Positions 26,701-33,149 of a stretch of DNA of 64,000 bases are shown piece after piece. Each line of letters starts with the position of its first letter. Within the stretch, counting starts at the first letter, position 1. A program made the position numbers and the translations under genes. The stretch comes from Nectonema munidae (Eukaryota > Nematomorpha > Nectonematoida > Nectonematidae). The notes beneath the pieces are model-generated. The model searched no databases. It had not been told where the DNA came from and saw nothing but the letters and a program-made list of their open reading frames with translations. The stretch is taken from the NCBI GenBank assembly GCA_030549495.1, contig JAUIRK010000142.1:372001-436000 (forward strand), in the 5' to 3' direction.

Positions 26701-29183
26701 TGGCCTCTAGTTTAATATTTTTATATTGTGTTATATAAATTTGTTGGGTAGTTAGACTTGTAATTGCACACTATCAATCATCTAACAAAATGTAATTTTT
26801 TGAAATTTATTTAAAAACCAACTCCTGCTTCATACATATATTCGCAGTATAATATAAAAATTTAAATCACTTTGGAAGACAAAACACAATACTTTGGACA
26901 AGTGAGATATCCAATTATAGCTATAACAGCGCGACATCTATTGGCCATCTTTTTATTTTGCTTAAATGCATGTTATTTGTATCATTGTTTTTAGTTCAGA
27001 AAGGTGCAGTATTTTTCGCCATAATGGCTGCTAGTAAAGCCTATCACCAATATGCTGACTGTTTTAAGATACCTTGGATGCAACATCATCATCAAAATGG
27101 TTTACATATTCTCACATGTGGATCGCTTTCAAGATAATCTAGGAAAAATGCGTACAAAGGCATTCCTTATATAGAGCAGTCTAGAGATTAGAAAAAACAA
27201 AAATTCAAGCCCTCGATGTATTTAAAAAATCAACCGATAATGTTACAAAAATATAATTGATTTATTGAAATCAGTTTTTTTAAATCAACTTTACATTATA
27301 ACGTGATTTGATCAATGAAAACGAATGCCATTTTGGGATTCGGAGGTATAAAATTATCATATATCAGTTGATAAAAACAAACAATCTACCAAAAAATTTA
27401 TTTTATCTCCATAAAAACTCTCACCCTAGATTTCCCATCTTGAAGATCTGCCGACTAAATTAACAAGGGATCCTAAAGAATCCAATAAGATCTTAAGGAG
27501 ATCCCCAGTGCAGAGTAATAGATATTTTAGTTAGTAATCAGTAAAGCTCGTTTTCTTATCAACGAAATTTCGTCTCTCCCAGAAAAAGCGAGTGTTGTTT
27601 GAATGTTAAGACACAAGTCGGAGGTAGTGTAGGTAGACCATGTAACATAATTTCACAATTGAAAGAAACAACAATACAAGCATTATCAGGAAGGTAATAA
27701 AAATAAAAGTGGGTATAAGAGTCTGCCTTAACATACACACACACACACAAAGAGAAGGAGATCTTTGTATCGGAAAGCATCATTGTGGCGTAGACAAAAG
27801 ATTAGTACACGCAGGCATACAAGAGCACGCTTTTTGTGAGACGGAGAGGAATGTTGTCAAGTGAATTCAAACGAGAGAAACTGCCGTTCTAAACTTTAGT
27901 GGCTGTTTTCATTTATTCACGACATCATCACCATGATACACTGACAGCATAATGAGAATCAAGAAAGTCCTAAACTACTTACATCTACAAAAGATATATT
28001 GTGTTATCATTCCATATACGACTATTTACTCTCAACCTTTATACTATAAAATAACAAACTTTAAATCACTGACACGCTGAAAAACATTTATTCATTTTAT
28101 GAAAAAAACTTGTCAAAGAGTGTGGACTTCAAAAGAAGTTTTAGAAAGAATAGCTTGTCAAACCAAAATTATGTAAACCGGGGAAATAAGATTTAATGGA
28201 GCCATTCCTACCTACAAATCCTAATCTTGCTGTGATAAACCTCATCGTACTGCCTTTTCTTCCAGGCCTTTAATTTGCCAACGGTATGATGATGAACTGT
28301 TGATGACCATGCTGCTGGAAAATGTATCTTTAGCCTTTGAGGACGAAAATTTTGAAGAATAATCGTCTTCTTTTTTTCAATGGACGATTATTATTTCTTG
28401 GTCCATCGGTATCACACTGATCAACAGGGGTTGAGCTTTTCGCTCCCTTTTTTCATTACTATAAGTTTTACTAATGTGATAGGAAATGAAACACACGTTG
28501 TTATTATTATTGCTTTAATTACACAACATTTCAAAGCATATAAGTGCCTATTTATCGAACAAAGTAACTTTGGGTTGAGGATATTTTATTTTATATTTTT
28601 AAGCATACTTTTTTGATTGTTTAGTAGTTCAATACTCACTTTTTTGCATATTTAGTAGGTTTCGTTTTCTTTCAAGTCGTACCCAGTGTGCTACACCACC
28701 GAGATCCATTGAATTATCTTATATGATTTAAACTTAACTAACTACTTCAAATGTAAATGATAGATAAAGCAGTGCATACCCGAAATACATACATGTTCAT
28801 AAAACACATTTACTGTATACATTGTGTGTTTAAGTCTCAAAATATTTTCTTAATCTTCACAGCATAGAAGCCAAACAAAAAACAAACAGACCCCCTCACA
28901 TTATCCACACTCAATCCGTGTAAAAGGCGCCTGAAGCTTAAAATAAAAGAAAGAAGAGGAGTTGAAGCAGAAAACATGGACTACTTATACCTCGAGGATA
29001 TGAGGTTGATTATGGCGTCTAATAATGAAGCTAAAACGGTGTGAATAGAGAAAAACAATTGGATAGAAGACAACTCGCTAATTACACATCCTTGTGTGTT
29101 TGTAATGAGGCACAATAAGAAAGCGTTACCTTCGAGTATTGCCAACAAAACTCACGAATTCATTCAGCCTGTTGTTACTTCCT
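2581..29183 (-). CDS. DD3-3: DD3-3-like secreted protein gene, 8 exons found (5' exon missing)
   Basis: Eight exons on the minus strand, each with AG acceptor and GT donor, join in one frame with no stop: 29130-29183, 22789-22878, 22622-22717, 15847-15979, 12249-12314, 7231-7392, 2765-2955 and 2581-2707. Their 919 bases include in order GSNNRLNE, RRLFDANSDTKGGYN, SSSILPIHW, CDVILQYMC, YGMHENFTYYMFC, RYGYECADEKKHYPYC, SQNTK, CVLRLR and YQDRSFTF. All are landmarks of the DD3-3 family in the family's own order. DD3-3 proteins are secreted and cysteine-rich; their molecular role is not established. The usual signal peptide and the residues before the first glycine must lie on an exon not found. 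The protein looks shorter than typical family members between CVLRLR and QDRS and after QDRS. Introns range from 57 bases to over 6 kb and are full of transposon remains, but no exon is broken, so the gene looks functional. Confidence 0.88.
2765..2955 (-). CDS. DD3-3: DD3-3-like gene, exon carrying YYYYWTIPEL and CVLRLR
   Basis: 191 bases, acceptor cag (2956-2958) and gtgagatg donor (2757-2764). It starts SLQFTSKLDNKTYWAKWQLF and ends STNCVLRL plus two bases of an arginine. The family has NRYNWTIP...NCVLRIRYNIST. N-glycosylation sequons NKT, NVS and NST are present, as expected of a secreted protein. The longer open frame on its left in this strand sense (toward 3078) is intron read-through. 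Confidence 0.9.
3590..3622. repeat. Poly-T run
   Basis: Long T homopolymer, nearly unbroken. On the minus strand it would read as poly-A, but no retroelement body was recognised next to it. Confidence 0.85.
3740..5240. repeat. Diverged direct duplication with an insert in one copy
   Basis: The segments around 3765-3870 and 4880-4985 share tatagttagaccg, cgttgaa and actcttca in order. The segments around 4405-4560 and 5025-5150 share atggtcacaatc, gatctctt and gtaaatcttt. The two copies are therefore collinear, about 600-1100 bases apart. The first copy carries about 450 extra bases (about 3900-4370) rich in long homopolymers and G runs. No coding sense was found. Confidence 0.6.
5241..6740. 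other. No gene seen; poly-G tract
   Basis: AT-rich intron sequence. A 15-base G run sits near 5959-5973, close to cgacgggcttgg, which is partly complementary to acccgacgcccgac near 5818; this may be a decayed inverted-repeat element. A short GC-rich hairpin (gggcgaa, 7-base loop, ttcgccc) lies near 6340-6358. Confidence 0.5.
6760..7020 (+). mobile_element. LINE fragment (RTE-type reverse transcriptase, after the catalytic core)
   Basis: Two frames in succession read KLKGLRKWTENRGMIVNRQK and then GPTVSEDGELDNEIKERIQE followed by WNKISGILCDK. These match the region between the YADD box and the C-terminal domain in RTE-like and related craniofacial-protein-2-like LINEs (LGS.VSEDG..D.EI..RI..GW.KW...SGVLCD). 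At least one frameshift lies between the two blocks, so it is dead. It is truncated at both ends and lies in a DD3-3 intron just left of an exon. Confidence 0.7.
7231..7392 (-). CDS. DD3-3: DD3-3-like gene, exon carrying DVLVMTSQPWRC and SQNTK
   Basis: 162 bases, 54 codons, phase 0 at both ends. Acceptor cag at 7393-7395; the donor gttttttc (7223-7230) is weak outside the GT. It begins DVLVMTSQPWRCAQYLENSQ and continues NTKATFEC, matching DIAV.T..P.RC.YY..ESQNVK.....C of the family. It ends with TTKKECQ. The weak donor is the least certain splice site of the model. Confidence 0.86.
7423..7434. repeat. (AC)n microsatellite
   Basis: Short AC dinucleotide run. Similar runs are at about 13625-13635 and 27737-27748. 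Confidence 0.8.
7440..8485. other. No gene seen
   Basis: AT-rich intron sequence of the DD3-3-like gene. No coding homology, terminal repeats or tandem structure was recognised. Confidence 0.5.
8490..8625 (+). mobile_element. LINE fragment, RTE-type C-terminus
   Basis: Reads LRCFGHVNRRPSGDLIKEAY then KNQTLGKSKGRPKMTLIEIV. It is the same family as the copies at 23490-23755 and 52412-52985. FGHV.RRP and GRPK.TW are the usual C-terminal signature of RTE-like LINEs. It has lost its 3' tail: at about 8625 the frame runs straight into the cysteine-rich block, so the open frame 8486-8863 is chimeric. Confidence 0.8.
8632..9391 (+). pseudogene. Cysteine-rich EB/EGF-like domain protein, degraded single-exon copy
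   Basis: Purine-rich, GC-richer coding-like DNA. Around 8860-9030 the frame reads MYWECECVEGQCRCEEGSFE, then KKRELDRICEEDRMCETERC and LDGVCKCKKNQYETD. The alternation of C.....C.....C.C..... with a following ICEEDRMC resembles EB modules of invertebrate extracellular proteins. Upstream in the same frame are HRACEECGCRGN and TTFTCEKAWYKGIGEK, cut off by a TGA at 8861-8863 where a cysteine would be expected. Downstream, other frames hold CKISYCREKW and KVGAACEKDQ, so at least two frameshifts exist. No introns are seen. It could be a retrocopy or a decayed member of a multi-copy family. The domain assignment rests on spacing only. Confidence 0.55.
9394..9844 (+). CDS. Open frame with C-terminal membrane helix, likely tail of the cysteine-rich block
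   Basis: After a TAA at 9389-9391 the same frame stays open for about 149 codons to a stop at 9842-9844. The basic stretch MKRIDKEHHRKSERANLKDI is followed near the end by a strongly hydrophobic helix, LVLKILFYSLVISIFFLISI, then CFLYCIVGY and a polar tail. A single helix near the C-terminus after a cysteine-rich region suggests a type I membrane protein, but the two parts may not belong together. I do not recognise the sequence. The first ATG is at 9506, in a different context, so the start is unclear. Confidence 0.35.
9915..10150. repeat. Tandem repeat, about 3 units of 80-85 bases
   Basis: Each unit carries aaagatgatgtcaaaattct (or a close variant), aacat, then acgattggatc and a GC-richer agggc stretch. 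Units start near 9930, 10018 and 10097; the third is partial. Confidence 0.75.
10406..12094 (-). mobile_element. hAT DNA transposon with nested MITE
   Basis: Perfect 8-base target duplications (gttgatac at 10398-10405 and 12095-12102) flank inverted ends that start TAGTGATGGGACGAT. On the minus strand at about 10740-11030 the sequence reads LETEVTNYLKYKLI, SSPFEWWKANKEDLPILAFF and SSVESERVFSIGG, the hAT C-terminal dimerisation domain. Further upstream in the element an acidic SDSDKSDNE stretch can be read. The zinc finger and catalytic core are not recognisable. A 138-base piggyBac-type MITE is inserted close to the right end. Confidence 0.9.
11943..12080. mobile_element. piggyBac-type MITE, copy 1
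   Basis: Starts and ends with TTAA, the piggyBac target. The inverted ends are ttaacccatttacgaccaa and its complement. The core carries gtaatttcatcttcgtctgc, shared with the copy at 25236-25374. It sits inside the right terminus of the hAT element, so it is the younger insertion. Length 138 bases, no coding capacity. Confidence 0.88.
12103..12248. other. No gene seen
   Basis: Short intron stretch between the hAT element and the 12249-12314 exon. Nothing recognised. Confidence 0.5.
12249..12314 (-). CDS. DD3-3: DD3-3-like gene, exon carrying RYGYECADEKKHYPYC
   Basis: 66 bases, 22 codons, phase 0 at both ends. Acceptor tttgtttcag, donor gtatac. It reads RYGYECADEKKHYPYCHFSP then WN. The family motif is [23 protein letters not shown]; here a cysteine replaces the usual tryptophan in YPYW. 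A hAT element ends about 150 bases away in the intron. Confidence 0.9.
12660..13480 (+). repeat. Satellite-like dispersed repeat, array 1
   Basis: Contains at least two units around tatactaaatccgtcatgtt (13228) and catactaaatcgtctgtgct (13380), each followed by ggtttcattt and a gactc or ttcag segment, then gcattta.g. The left part (attggctcaattatatccct, near 12892) reappears inverted near 32035. The same family forms array 2 (31230-32060, inverted) and array 3 (33150-33480). Confidence 0.65.
13511..13949 (-). other. Coding-like block, unrecognised
   Basis: On the minus strand two adjoining frames read IFTGYLGLLD and, after a stop, LTALGVREDLGKLSPLVCDE followed by VIGSDRCAVLLVY. The second half of the other frame carries SGERCAVLCYCMQIHCAKS. 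The repeated RCAVL motif and the higher sequence complexity suggest remains of a coding sequence, perhaps duplicated. No family is recognised. Confidence 0.25.
13978..14068. repeat. Imperfect stem-loop
   Basis: ttaggagc at 13978 pairs with gctcctag near 14060, and cttggcaaa pairs with tttgccaag near 14024. The loop is about 30 bases. It may be a small fold-back element. Confidence 0.5.
14800..15790 (+). mobile_element. piggyBac transposase remnant
   Basis: Frames on the plus strand read VQLDVLNPKKPSKYGLLFKS, INALKHPFTFF and VAYAGKPK (14980-15110), then NITIDRLFYTSIGLAKWL (about 15195-15245), INSNCKGIPGEIKNIPLRSN (15270-15330), and SLHSYVVDTKSKGEKNIPLL followed by TSRPFITGVTVDE (15380-15480). 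These follow the order of the DDE core of piggyBac-like transposases. Several stops and frame changes separate the blocks. No terminal repeats were found. It ends just before the DD3-3 exon at 15847, so it is an old intronic insertion. Confidence 0.8.
15847..15979 (-). CDS. DD3-3: DD3-3-like gene, exon carrying YGMHENFTYYMFC
   Basis: 133 bases, acceptor ttctag (15980-15982 side) and gtagtc donor (15841-15846). It encodes RIPEYMELCKDYDCDMDEKY followed by GMHENFTYYMFCESRSK. The family has YG.HE.Y.YY..C here. It ends in phase 0. A piggyBac transposase remnant lies just beyond the donor side in the adjoining intron. Confidence 0.9.
15990..17700. other. No gene seen; local duplications
   Basis: AT-rich intron. 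ttttagtagtata occurs twice at about 16680 and 16721. The segments near 17018-17070 and 17476-17530 share a t-ctattct-aagtat and aatgaccc order and look like diverged direct repeats. Confidence 0.45.
17713..18960 (+). mobile_element. piggyBac transposon, internal deletion derivative
   Basis: The left end is ttaaccctttccctccgaaa, beginning with the TTAA target of piggyBac. At 17907 a start reads MSKTA followed by a gtaaga donor, and after an acceptor at about 18143 the frame reads LTSEEICELIDFEKVTNDES, a normal acidic piggyBac N-terminus. The DDE core is gone. At about 18480-18720 the C-terminus returns: AVNLYGKKKVF, then LSLPHWPCYNE, RKCRCRKCLSVCK and FLCERCQMSLHLQCF, the cysteine-rich domain that ends piggyBac transposases. 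Several stops are present. The right end lies near gagggaataag (about 18947), complementary to the left ttccctc. Confidence 0.75.
19310..19690. repeat. Tandem repeat, about 3 units of 125 bases
   Basis: Units near 19320, 19443 and 19600 share ttcataattttatccactat, then accatttt.tataaaatttc and ctccatgtatg.tttgatat. The third unit is the most diverged. Confidence 0.75.
19850..20165. repeat. Short imperfect tandem repeat, about 70-75 base units
   Basis: Successive units carry gattttttaggctt or a variant, then gg.tt.gataatgtcattttt and ttttccaaaa. At least three diverged units can be aligned by eye. Confidence 0.5.
20304..20479. repeat. Inverted repeat with 35-40 base arms
   Basis: catcactttttggtacaact at 20304 is matched, inverted, by tgtaccaaaaagtgatg ending at 20479, and tttgtgaaaaaaattaa pairs with ttaatttttttcacaaa. 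The second arm has a small gap. It looks like a small MITE. Confidence 0.7.
20499..20782. mobile_element. MITE with about 38-base inverted ends
   Basis: tatgcttttttgataacgcc at 20499 is repeated inverted at the right end (20763-20782) with few mismatches, and catgacagtatta continues both arms. Length 284 bases with an AT-rich, non-coding middle. The ends do not match the other MITEs in this window; the superfamily is unknown. Confidence 0.75.
20820..20872. repeat. Tigger/pogo-type transposon end
   Basis: On the minus strand the stretch starts tacagtaaaccctctacgat, the form of pogo/Tigger termini next to a TA target. Only one end is visible. Confidence 0.4.
21035..21125 (-). repeat. tRNA-like sequence
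   Basis: On the minus strand ggttgcttagatacttgg is followed at about 22 bases by ggcttcgagcc, close to A-box and B-box spacing and sequence. The acceptor stem cannot be formed. Possibly a tRNA-derived SINE. Confidence 0.3.
21130..22621. other. No gene seen
   Basis: AT-rich intron of the DD3-3-like gene. Short open frames such as 22329-22610 lack codon bias, splice context or recognisable motifs. Confidence 0.45.
22622..22717 (-). CDS. DD3-3: DD3-3-like gene, exon carrying CDVILQYMC
   Basis: 96 bases with a tag acceptor (22718-22720) and gtacgtc donor (22615-22621). It reads TEEEDCNAENRECDVILQYM and then CSENVRDGSSI. C.(I/V)(V/I)LQYMC...LRDG is one of the best conserved blocks of the DD3-3 family. 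The usual NQHGC before it is replaced by an acidic TEEEDC stretch. Confidence 0.9.
22789..22878 (-). CDS. DD3-3: DD3-3-like gene, exon carrying LFDANSDTKGGYN
   Basis: 90 bases, acceptor at 22879-22880 and gttagtcc donor at 22781-22788. It encodes LFDANSDTKGGYN and then SSSILPIH, matching the family's (N)RLFDSQNN.KGGYN and YYEGSILPIEW. It ends in TG, which makes tryptophan with the first base of the next exon. The intron to the next exon is only 71 bases. Confidence 0.9.
23083..23361 (-). other. Short open frame, unrecognised
   Basis: An open frame with ESIYRHSKCFLKNGTVHNLR. It lies in the DD3-3 intron and its 3' part is GC-richer than the surroundings. It may be a transposon scrap; no family was recognised. 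Confidence 0.2.
23490..23755 (+). mobile_element. LINE 3' end, RTE-type
   Basis: Reads WFGYVNRRPPGDLIKEAYKN then QTLGKSKGRPKMTWIEIVKK and DMNKRHLTL, followed by the 3' untranslated stretch tggtaaaaaccggctaaacc and a tail of gattattattatatt. The same 3' end occurs inverted at 52412-52985. It is strongly 5'-truncated, as usual for LINEs. Confidence 0.82.
23795..24570 (+). mobile_element. Relative of the 17713-18960 piggyBac derivative
   Basis: The left end shares tccctccgaaaggg with 17722. The right part (24350-24560) shares with 18770-18960 an order of attttgcat/aataaac, atcccgat, tttaaaattaat and aaattctcatgaaa. No transposase domain can be read, so it is a smaller, non-autonomous derivative. 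Confidence 0.5.
24570..25235. other. No gene seen
   Basis: Contains one 81-codon open frame (24769-25014) without recognisable motifs. Near 25095 the phrase cagcgccactttgtttatat begins a repeat also present at 31125. Confidence 0.4.
25236..25374. mobile_element. piggyBac-type MITE, copy 2
   Basis: Begins and ends with TTAA; the ends are ttaacccattaagtc and an inverted counterpart containing acttaatgggttaa. The 139-base element shares its core (gtaatttcatcttcgtctgc, ataaatcgtctgcg) with copy 1 at 11943-12080. The sub-terminal bases differ from copy 1, so the two are related but not recent sisters. Confidence 0.88.
25375..29129. other. No gene seen
   Basis: AT-rich intron of the DD3-3-like gene. 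A GC-richer stretch at about 26375-26460 (ggcggctgaagcctgggcta) may be a repeat. Around 28205-28310 the minus strand reads GKLKAWKKRQYDEVYHSKIR in one open frame, which looks like a coding relic without a known family. Confidence 0.4.
29130..29183 (-). CDS. DD3-3: DD3-3-like gene, exon carrying GSNNRLNE
   Basis: 54 bases between a tag acceptor (29184-29186) and a gtaacg donor (29124-29129). It reads one base, then GSNNRLNEFVSFVGNTR, then two bases that complete an arginine with the next exon. PRGSNNRLNE near the mature N-terminus is a hallmark of DD3-3 proteins. The preceding exon must end with the first two bases of an arginine codon. Confidence 0.82.
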
Positions 29184-29319
29184 CTAAAATATGATTTTTG
29201 ATTAAAGTAAAAATAGAGGTATAAACTCAAAAAAAATATACTGTACCACACCAGAGATCAAAGATTTACCTTTTATATCCCAAAATCAGACGACAATAAG
29301 TAACTTGATATAAAAAATA

Positions 29320-29570
29320 CGTCAACCTGTTACTGACAAAATCGATAACTTTACAAAAATAAAATCGTAAAAAAGTTTTTAATACAAATATTTTGCTTTA
29401 CATCAGACATTGCCCAAGTATTGCGCTTCTGAACACAGTCGACCTAACAAAAATAAAATCGTCTGCGTTTATTAATGCTTTTTAATACAAATCTTCTGCT
29501 TTACATTTAATGCGCGGATTTTTGAAAACGAATGGTCTGCTATTTTTCAATGAGTTTTTATATAAGAATT
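29320..29570. repeat. Diverged pieces of the TTAA MITE core
   Basis: Two neighbouring stretches, near 29356-29405 and 29445-29515, share aaaataaaatcgt, ttttaatacaaat and tgctttacat, and resemble the cgtctgcgttttt core of the TTAA-flanked MITEs. A further single end, ttaaccctattagtgc, lies at about 29697. Confidence 0.4.
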
Positions 29571-30229
29571 AAAGCAGAGAATTTTACATTTTATGCAACA
29601 CTGGTGTCACATTCAGCCTGAACAGGTAAAACCAAGAATTTCTCTCATCATTTACAATGACAAATTGATATATGCCTTGATAATAATTTATTATCTTAAC
29701 CCTATTAGTGCTGGACTAAATTTGTCCGCTCAAGTGCCCCCTCTTTTTCTCAGATATTAATAAATTTTTATAAATGTATTTAATGTGATATACATATTTC
29801 AACTATGCTGAATTCACTCGTGATGGCCATTTTTTTTAATCAAATTCAATCACACCTGTCAAAAATTGATTTATATTTAACAGCTGAATTCAGTAGTGAT
29901 ATTCCTTTTTTATGAAAATCTGTCAAACTTGACAAGAAATTATTTAAATAACAACAAATATTAAAATTTATATTCCTATAAAAAGTTTTTATACATATAG
30001 TAGAATTTAATGGTGTTGTTTATTTTTTATGAAATCAATCAACCCTATCAAAAAATCGATTAAACCTGTAAATCAATGTCAAATACATAAACTTCAAAAT
30101 AAATTCTACTTGCAGTATTTCTCTATAATTATTTTCTTAATTTATTTAATAAGCCAACTTTGGATGTTTAATTCACTCAAAATATATCATTTGTCAGTAT
30201 ATTATGTATCTCGATAGGACCTCCATCTT

Positions 30230-32060
30230 TTTGACTACAAATTCGTTATCGGCTCGTAGTCTCTGCGCCATATCTTCTATACTTTGCAGTATGTAATTTT
30301 GCTATTCATTCTATGATGATCCTTTCTTAGTAGCTCTTTTTTCATTGAAAATTTATTTTCTTCAATGTGTGTTTGAGAAAACTTCTTTAAGGATTTATTT
30401 TGAGCATATTTTTTCCTCTCTCAAAGCATTCTGATTAAAGAACCTTTTTGATGATCTTAGACTTTTTTTATCAGTATCGTGTATTTTATTATCAGATAAT
30501 ATGAAGAGATATTCAGCCTGAATATTTATCAACCAATCCCAGTTCAACGTTTTTTTCTGATGAATCATTGTTCATTGTTCAATTACAAAAAGTTGTACAC
30601 CTTCTTCATCTAAAAGATTCTCTCTTTCACGCAAAAGTAAAAAGATGGACTAATTCAATTTAAATTAAAAAATATCTTGATAGTGACAAAATTCTCACAT
30701 ATTGGCATCTGTGCCATTTTTGATAACTTTGACCTTCTCTAAATTTTCAGATTTCCTGCATTTTATTAGTTAAATGATACTTGTAATCCTAGATGATAAG
30801 TCATAGGTTTAAAGATTTTTTATTTGCAAAAGAGGAACTTCTTTTTTACGGTCAAAATCTTTTTTGAAGCATCCAAAATTAGATCAATACACCCCTTCCT
30901 TGTTCATTAGAACATGGTAGATCTTCCATTTAGTCAAGATACATATTTTTTAATTATTTGTTTTGATCAGACGTTCTCTTTTCAATTAGTTTTTACGTTG
31001 CTTCCTTCTCTCACACTAATCTTCAAAAGATTTTATAGCACGTTTGTTTTTTTAAATAAATATTTCATACTCAAGATTATTGAAGAAAGTTTACTATTTT
31101 TCCTTATAACTTTTTGATGGCTTAGCAGCGCCACTTTGTTTATATAAAATTTTTTTTTTTATATTTTTACTATATGACCAACAATATATAACGATTTTTT
31201 GAAAAAATTTTACAGAACTGATTTTCAGGCATATATCACTAATTCAATAGACACTTCCAGATATTTTTTTAACAGTATTATCCAAAATCGAGTACAGAAA
31301 TAAAATAAGCATTGTCGCTTTGGTATAAAAACATATATTTTATTTGAAGGATATATATTTTTTTTAAATATTTTTAAAGACAATATATAGAAGTAAACCG
31401 CAAATCTGATTGAAGCTTTCAGATATTTCAAAACCATAAATGCCAAAGCTGAGTCCAAAAATGAAACCAGCATCTTCAATTTGTTATAAAAACAGATATT
31501 TTATTCAAATTTCTAAAATATTTCTGTAGATATTTTAAAACCTCAAAATGCAAAAACTGAGTTCAGAAATAAACTAGCATTGTTCAATTAGTATAAAAAC
31601 ATATATTTCATGTAAAATTTGAAGGAATCTTTTGAGACAAATTTTAGAAGTACACCGCAAATTTTATTAAGACTTATAGGTATTTTCACATCCTAAATGT
31701 AAAAAATAGGTGCAGAAATCATGGCCGATTTAGTATAAAAACATATATTGGGTGTAAAATTTGAAAGAATATTTTATTAGATATATTTGTGATAAATCAA
31801 AATTATGATTGACATTTTCCAAAAAGTAGCCAGGATTATTGAAAAAATTTAATATATAAAATGTTTTGCGTTCAAAACTGTATATATAATTATAAATTTT
31901 CAAGGGAGTAATAGACCCTAAGTTATAAGGTTAATTACAAATTTTAATTTTTGATTGACAGTTTTTGACATGAGACGTTCCTTCAATTGCATCGATGCAA
32001 CTAACGATTTTAGGAAAAGCCAGGAAATTTGAAGGGATATAATTCAGCCAATTTTGTACA
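30230..32060 (-). repeat. Satellite-like dispersed repeat, array 2 (inverted) with companion segment
   Basis: Units at about 31323, 31487, 31591 and 31733 each begin gtataaaaacatatatt or a variant, then carry a degenerate gaa.c...caaat and aaactgagt.cagaaat. The unit length varies from about 100 to 165 bases. On the minus strand this is the same repeat as arrays 1 and 3. The companion segment at 30240-30570 matches 33960-34150 in the opposite orientation, including gataaatattcag and gatattg/gatactgataaa. Confidence 0.6.
31117..31200. repeat. Dispersed repeat shared with 25090-25160
   Basis: Both copies contain cagcgccactttgtttatat preceded by atggctt, then a T-rich stretch, tttttactatat and acaa.atata. 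The two copies are in the same orientation. Confidence 0.6.
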
Positions 32061-32109
32061 ATTAATTTTTTAGTCAATGTTTCGTTTCTGAGATCTTTAA
32101 TGCAAGTTA

Positions 32110-33140
32110 CCAAATGAATTACTGTTCTCTTACTTCTAAATGTTCCAGAGAAGGAAATTAAAAATTTATTTTTGTGGAATAAAATAAGATGTAAAGAGTT
32201 GTCACAGACAAAGTGATATATTGCAATGTAAACACGTATTTATTTCTTTTGAAAATTTCAAAAAAGCCCACTAAATTGAATATCTTGATAAATATCAAAT
32301 TGAATGCAATAACGCGATGATAGAGTGAGGAGACTAATGAGCGTAGCCAGATCGAATCTCTTACGTTTTATGAATTGCTTGCAAGGATGGCTACCAAAGT
32401 AAGTAATCTTTGCAACTCCCTCACCATGCTTGGTATTCAGAACAAGAAAAATCAAGAACAATATCTCATCTAGTTATTTTGCAGCTAAACAATGATAGGC
32501 AAACCTTTTTCAAAACGTCTAAGAGATCAATGAATGTTGTAACAAAGGTGCAAGAGTTGCAATCAAATCGTTTCCTTGACAAAATTTGCAAAAAATAACT
32601 TTTCCTCAACTCGTTTCTTCTCGTAGCATTGGAATTAAGTTTCTTTTGAAAAGCAAATAAATTTAAAAACTTAATAGCATATCAAATGTAATTTTTCAAT
32701 TATTAAAAGTAAAAAATAACAAATATTTTCATAGGTAGATCATAATATAAAGGAATAAAGCTGGAAGACATGTTTACTCTTTTGCTTAACATAATCCTTT
32801 TCATCTACACTAAGTGGGACAAAAATACCTACGGCAACTAATTGATTTTTATTCTAATTTTTCGTTCCAAAACTGTTTTCCTCACTAGGATCATTTTGGT
32901 AAGAAGCCTTTTAAGGCGGGCTTTTCTAAAATTGAAATTTACAAATTAATTTTATATGTTTTAGAAATGTTTTATTAGTGAATTTTGTTACATCGCCATG
33001 GTTTCAAAGCTAGAAAAATCCTCTGGCTCAGGCTACGGAGAAACAAATTTTAGTATCTGGCTCAGACTCCTTCAATTTCTTATCATTTTATATTAGGCAA
33101 TGGAAAAGGAAGATGAGAGAAACTCCAAAAAATCAATCAT
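32110..33140. other. No gene seen
   Basis: Lies between oppositely oriented arrays of the dispersed repeat. Short open frames such as 32258-32461 and 32410-32598 overlap on opposite strands and show no family signal. Confidence 0.4.
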
Positions 33141-33149
33141 AAAGAGTGT

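Noticed and set aside
27559-27783. Minus-strand frame considered as the missing first DD3-3 exon
   Set aside because: It has no DD3-3 N-terminal motif and no donor in the phase required by the exon at 29130, and it lies on the wrong side of that exon.
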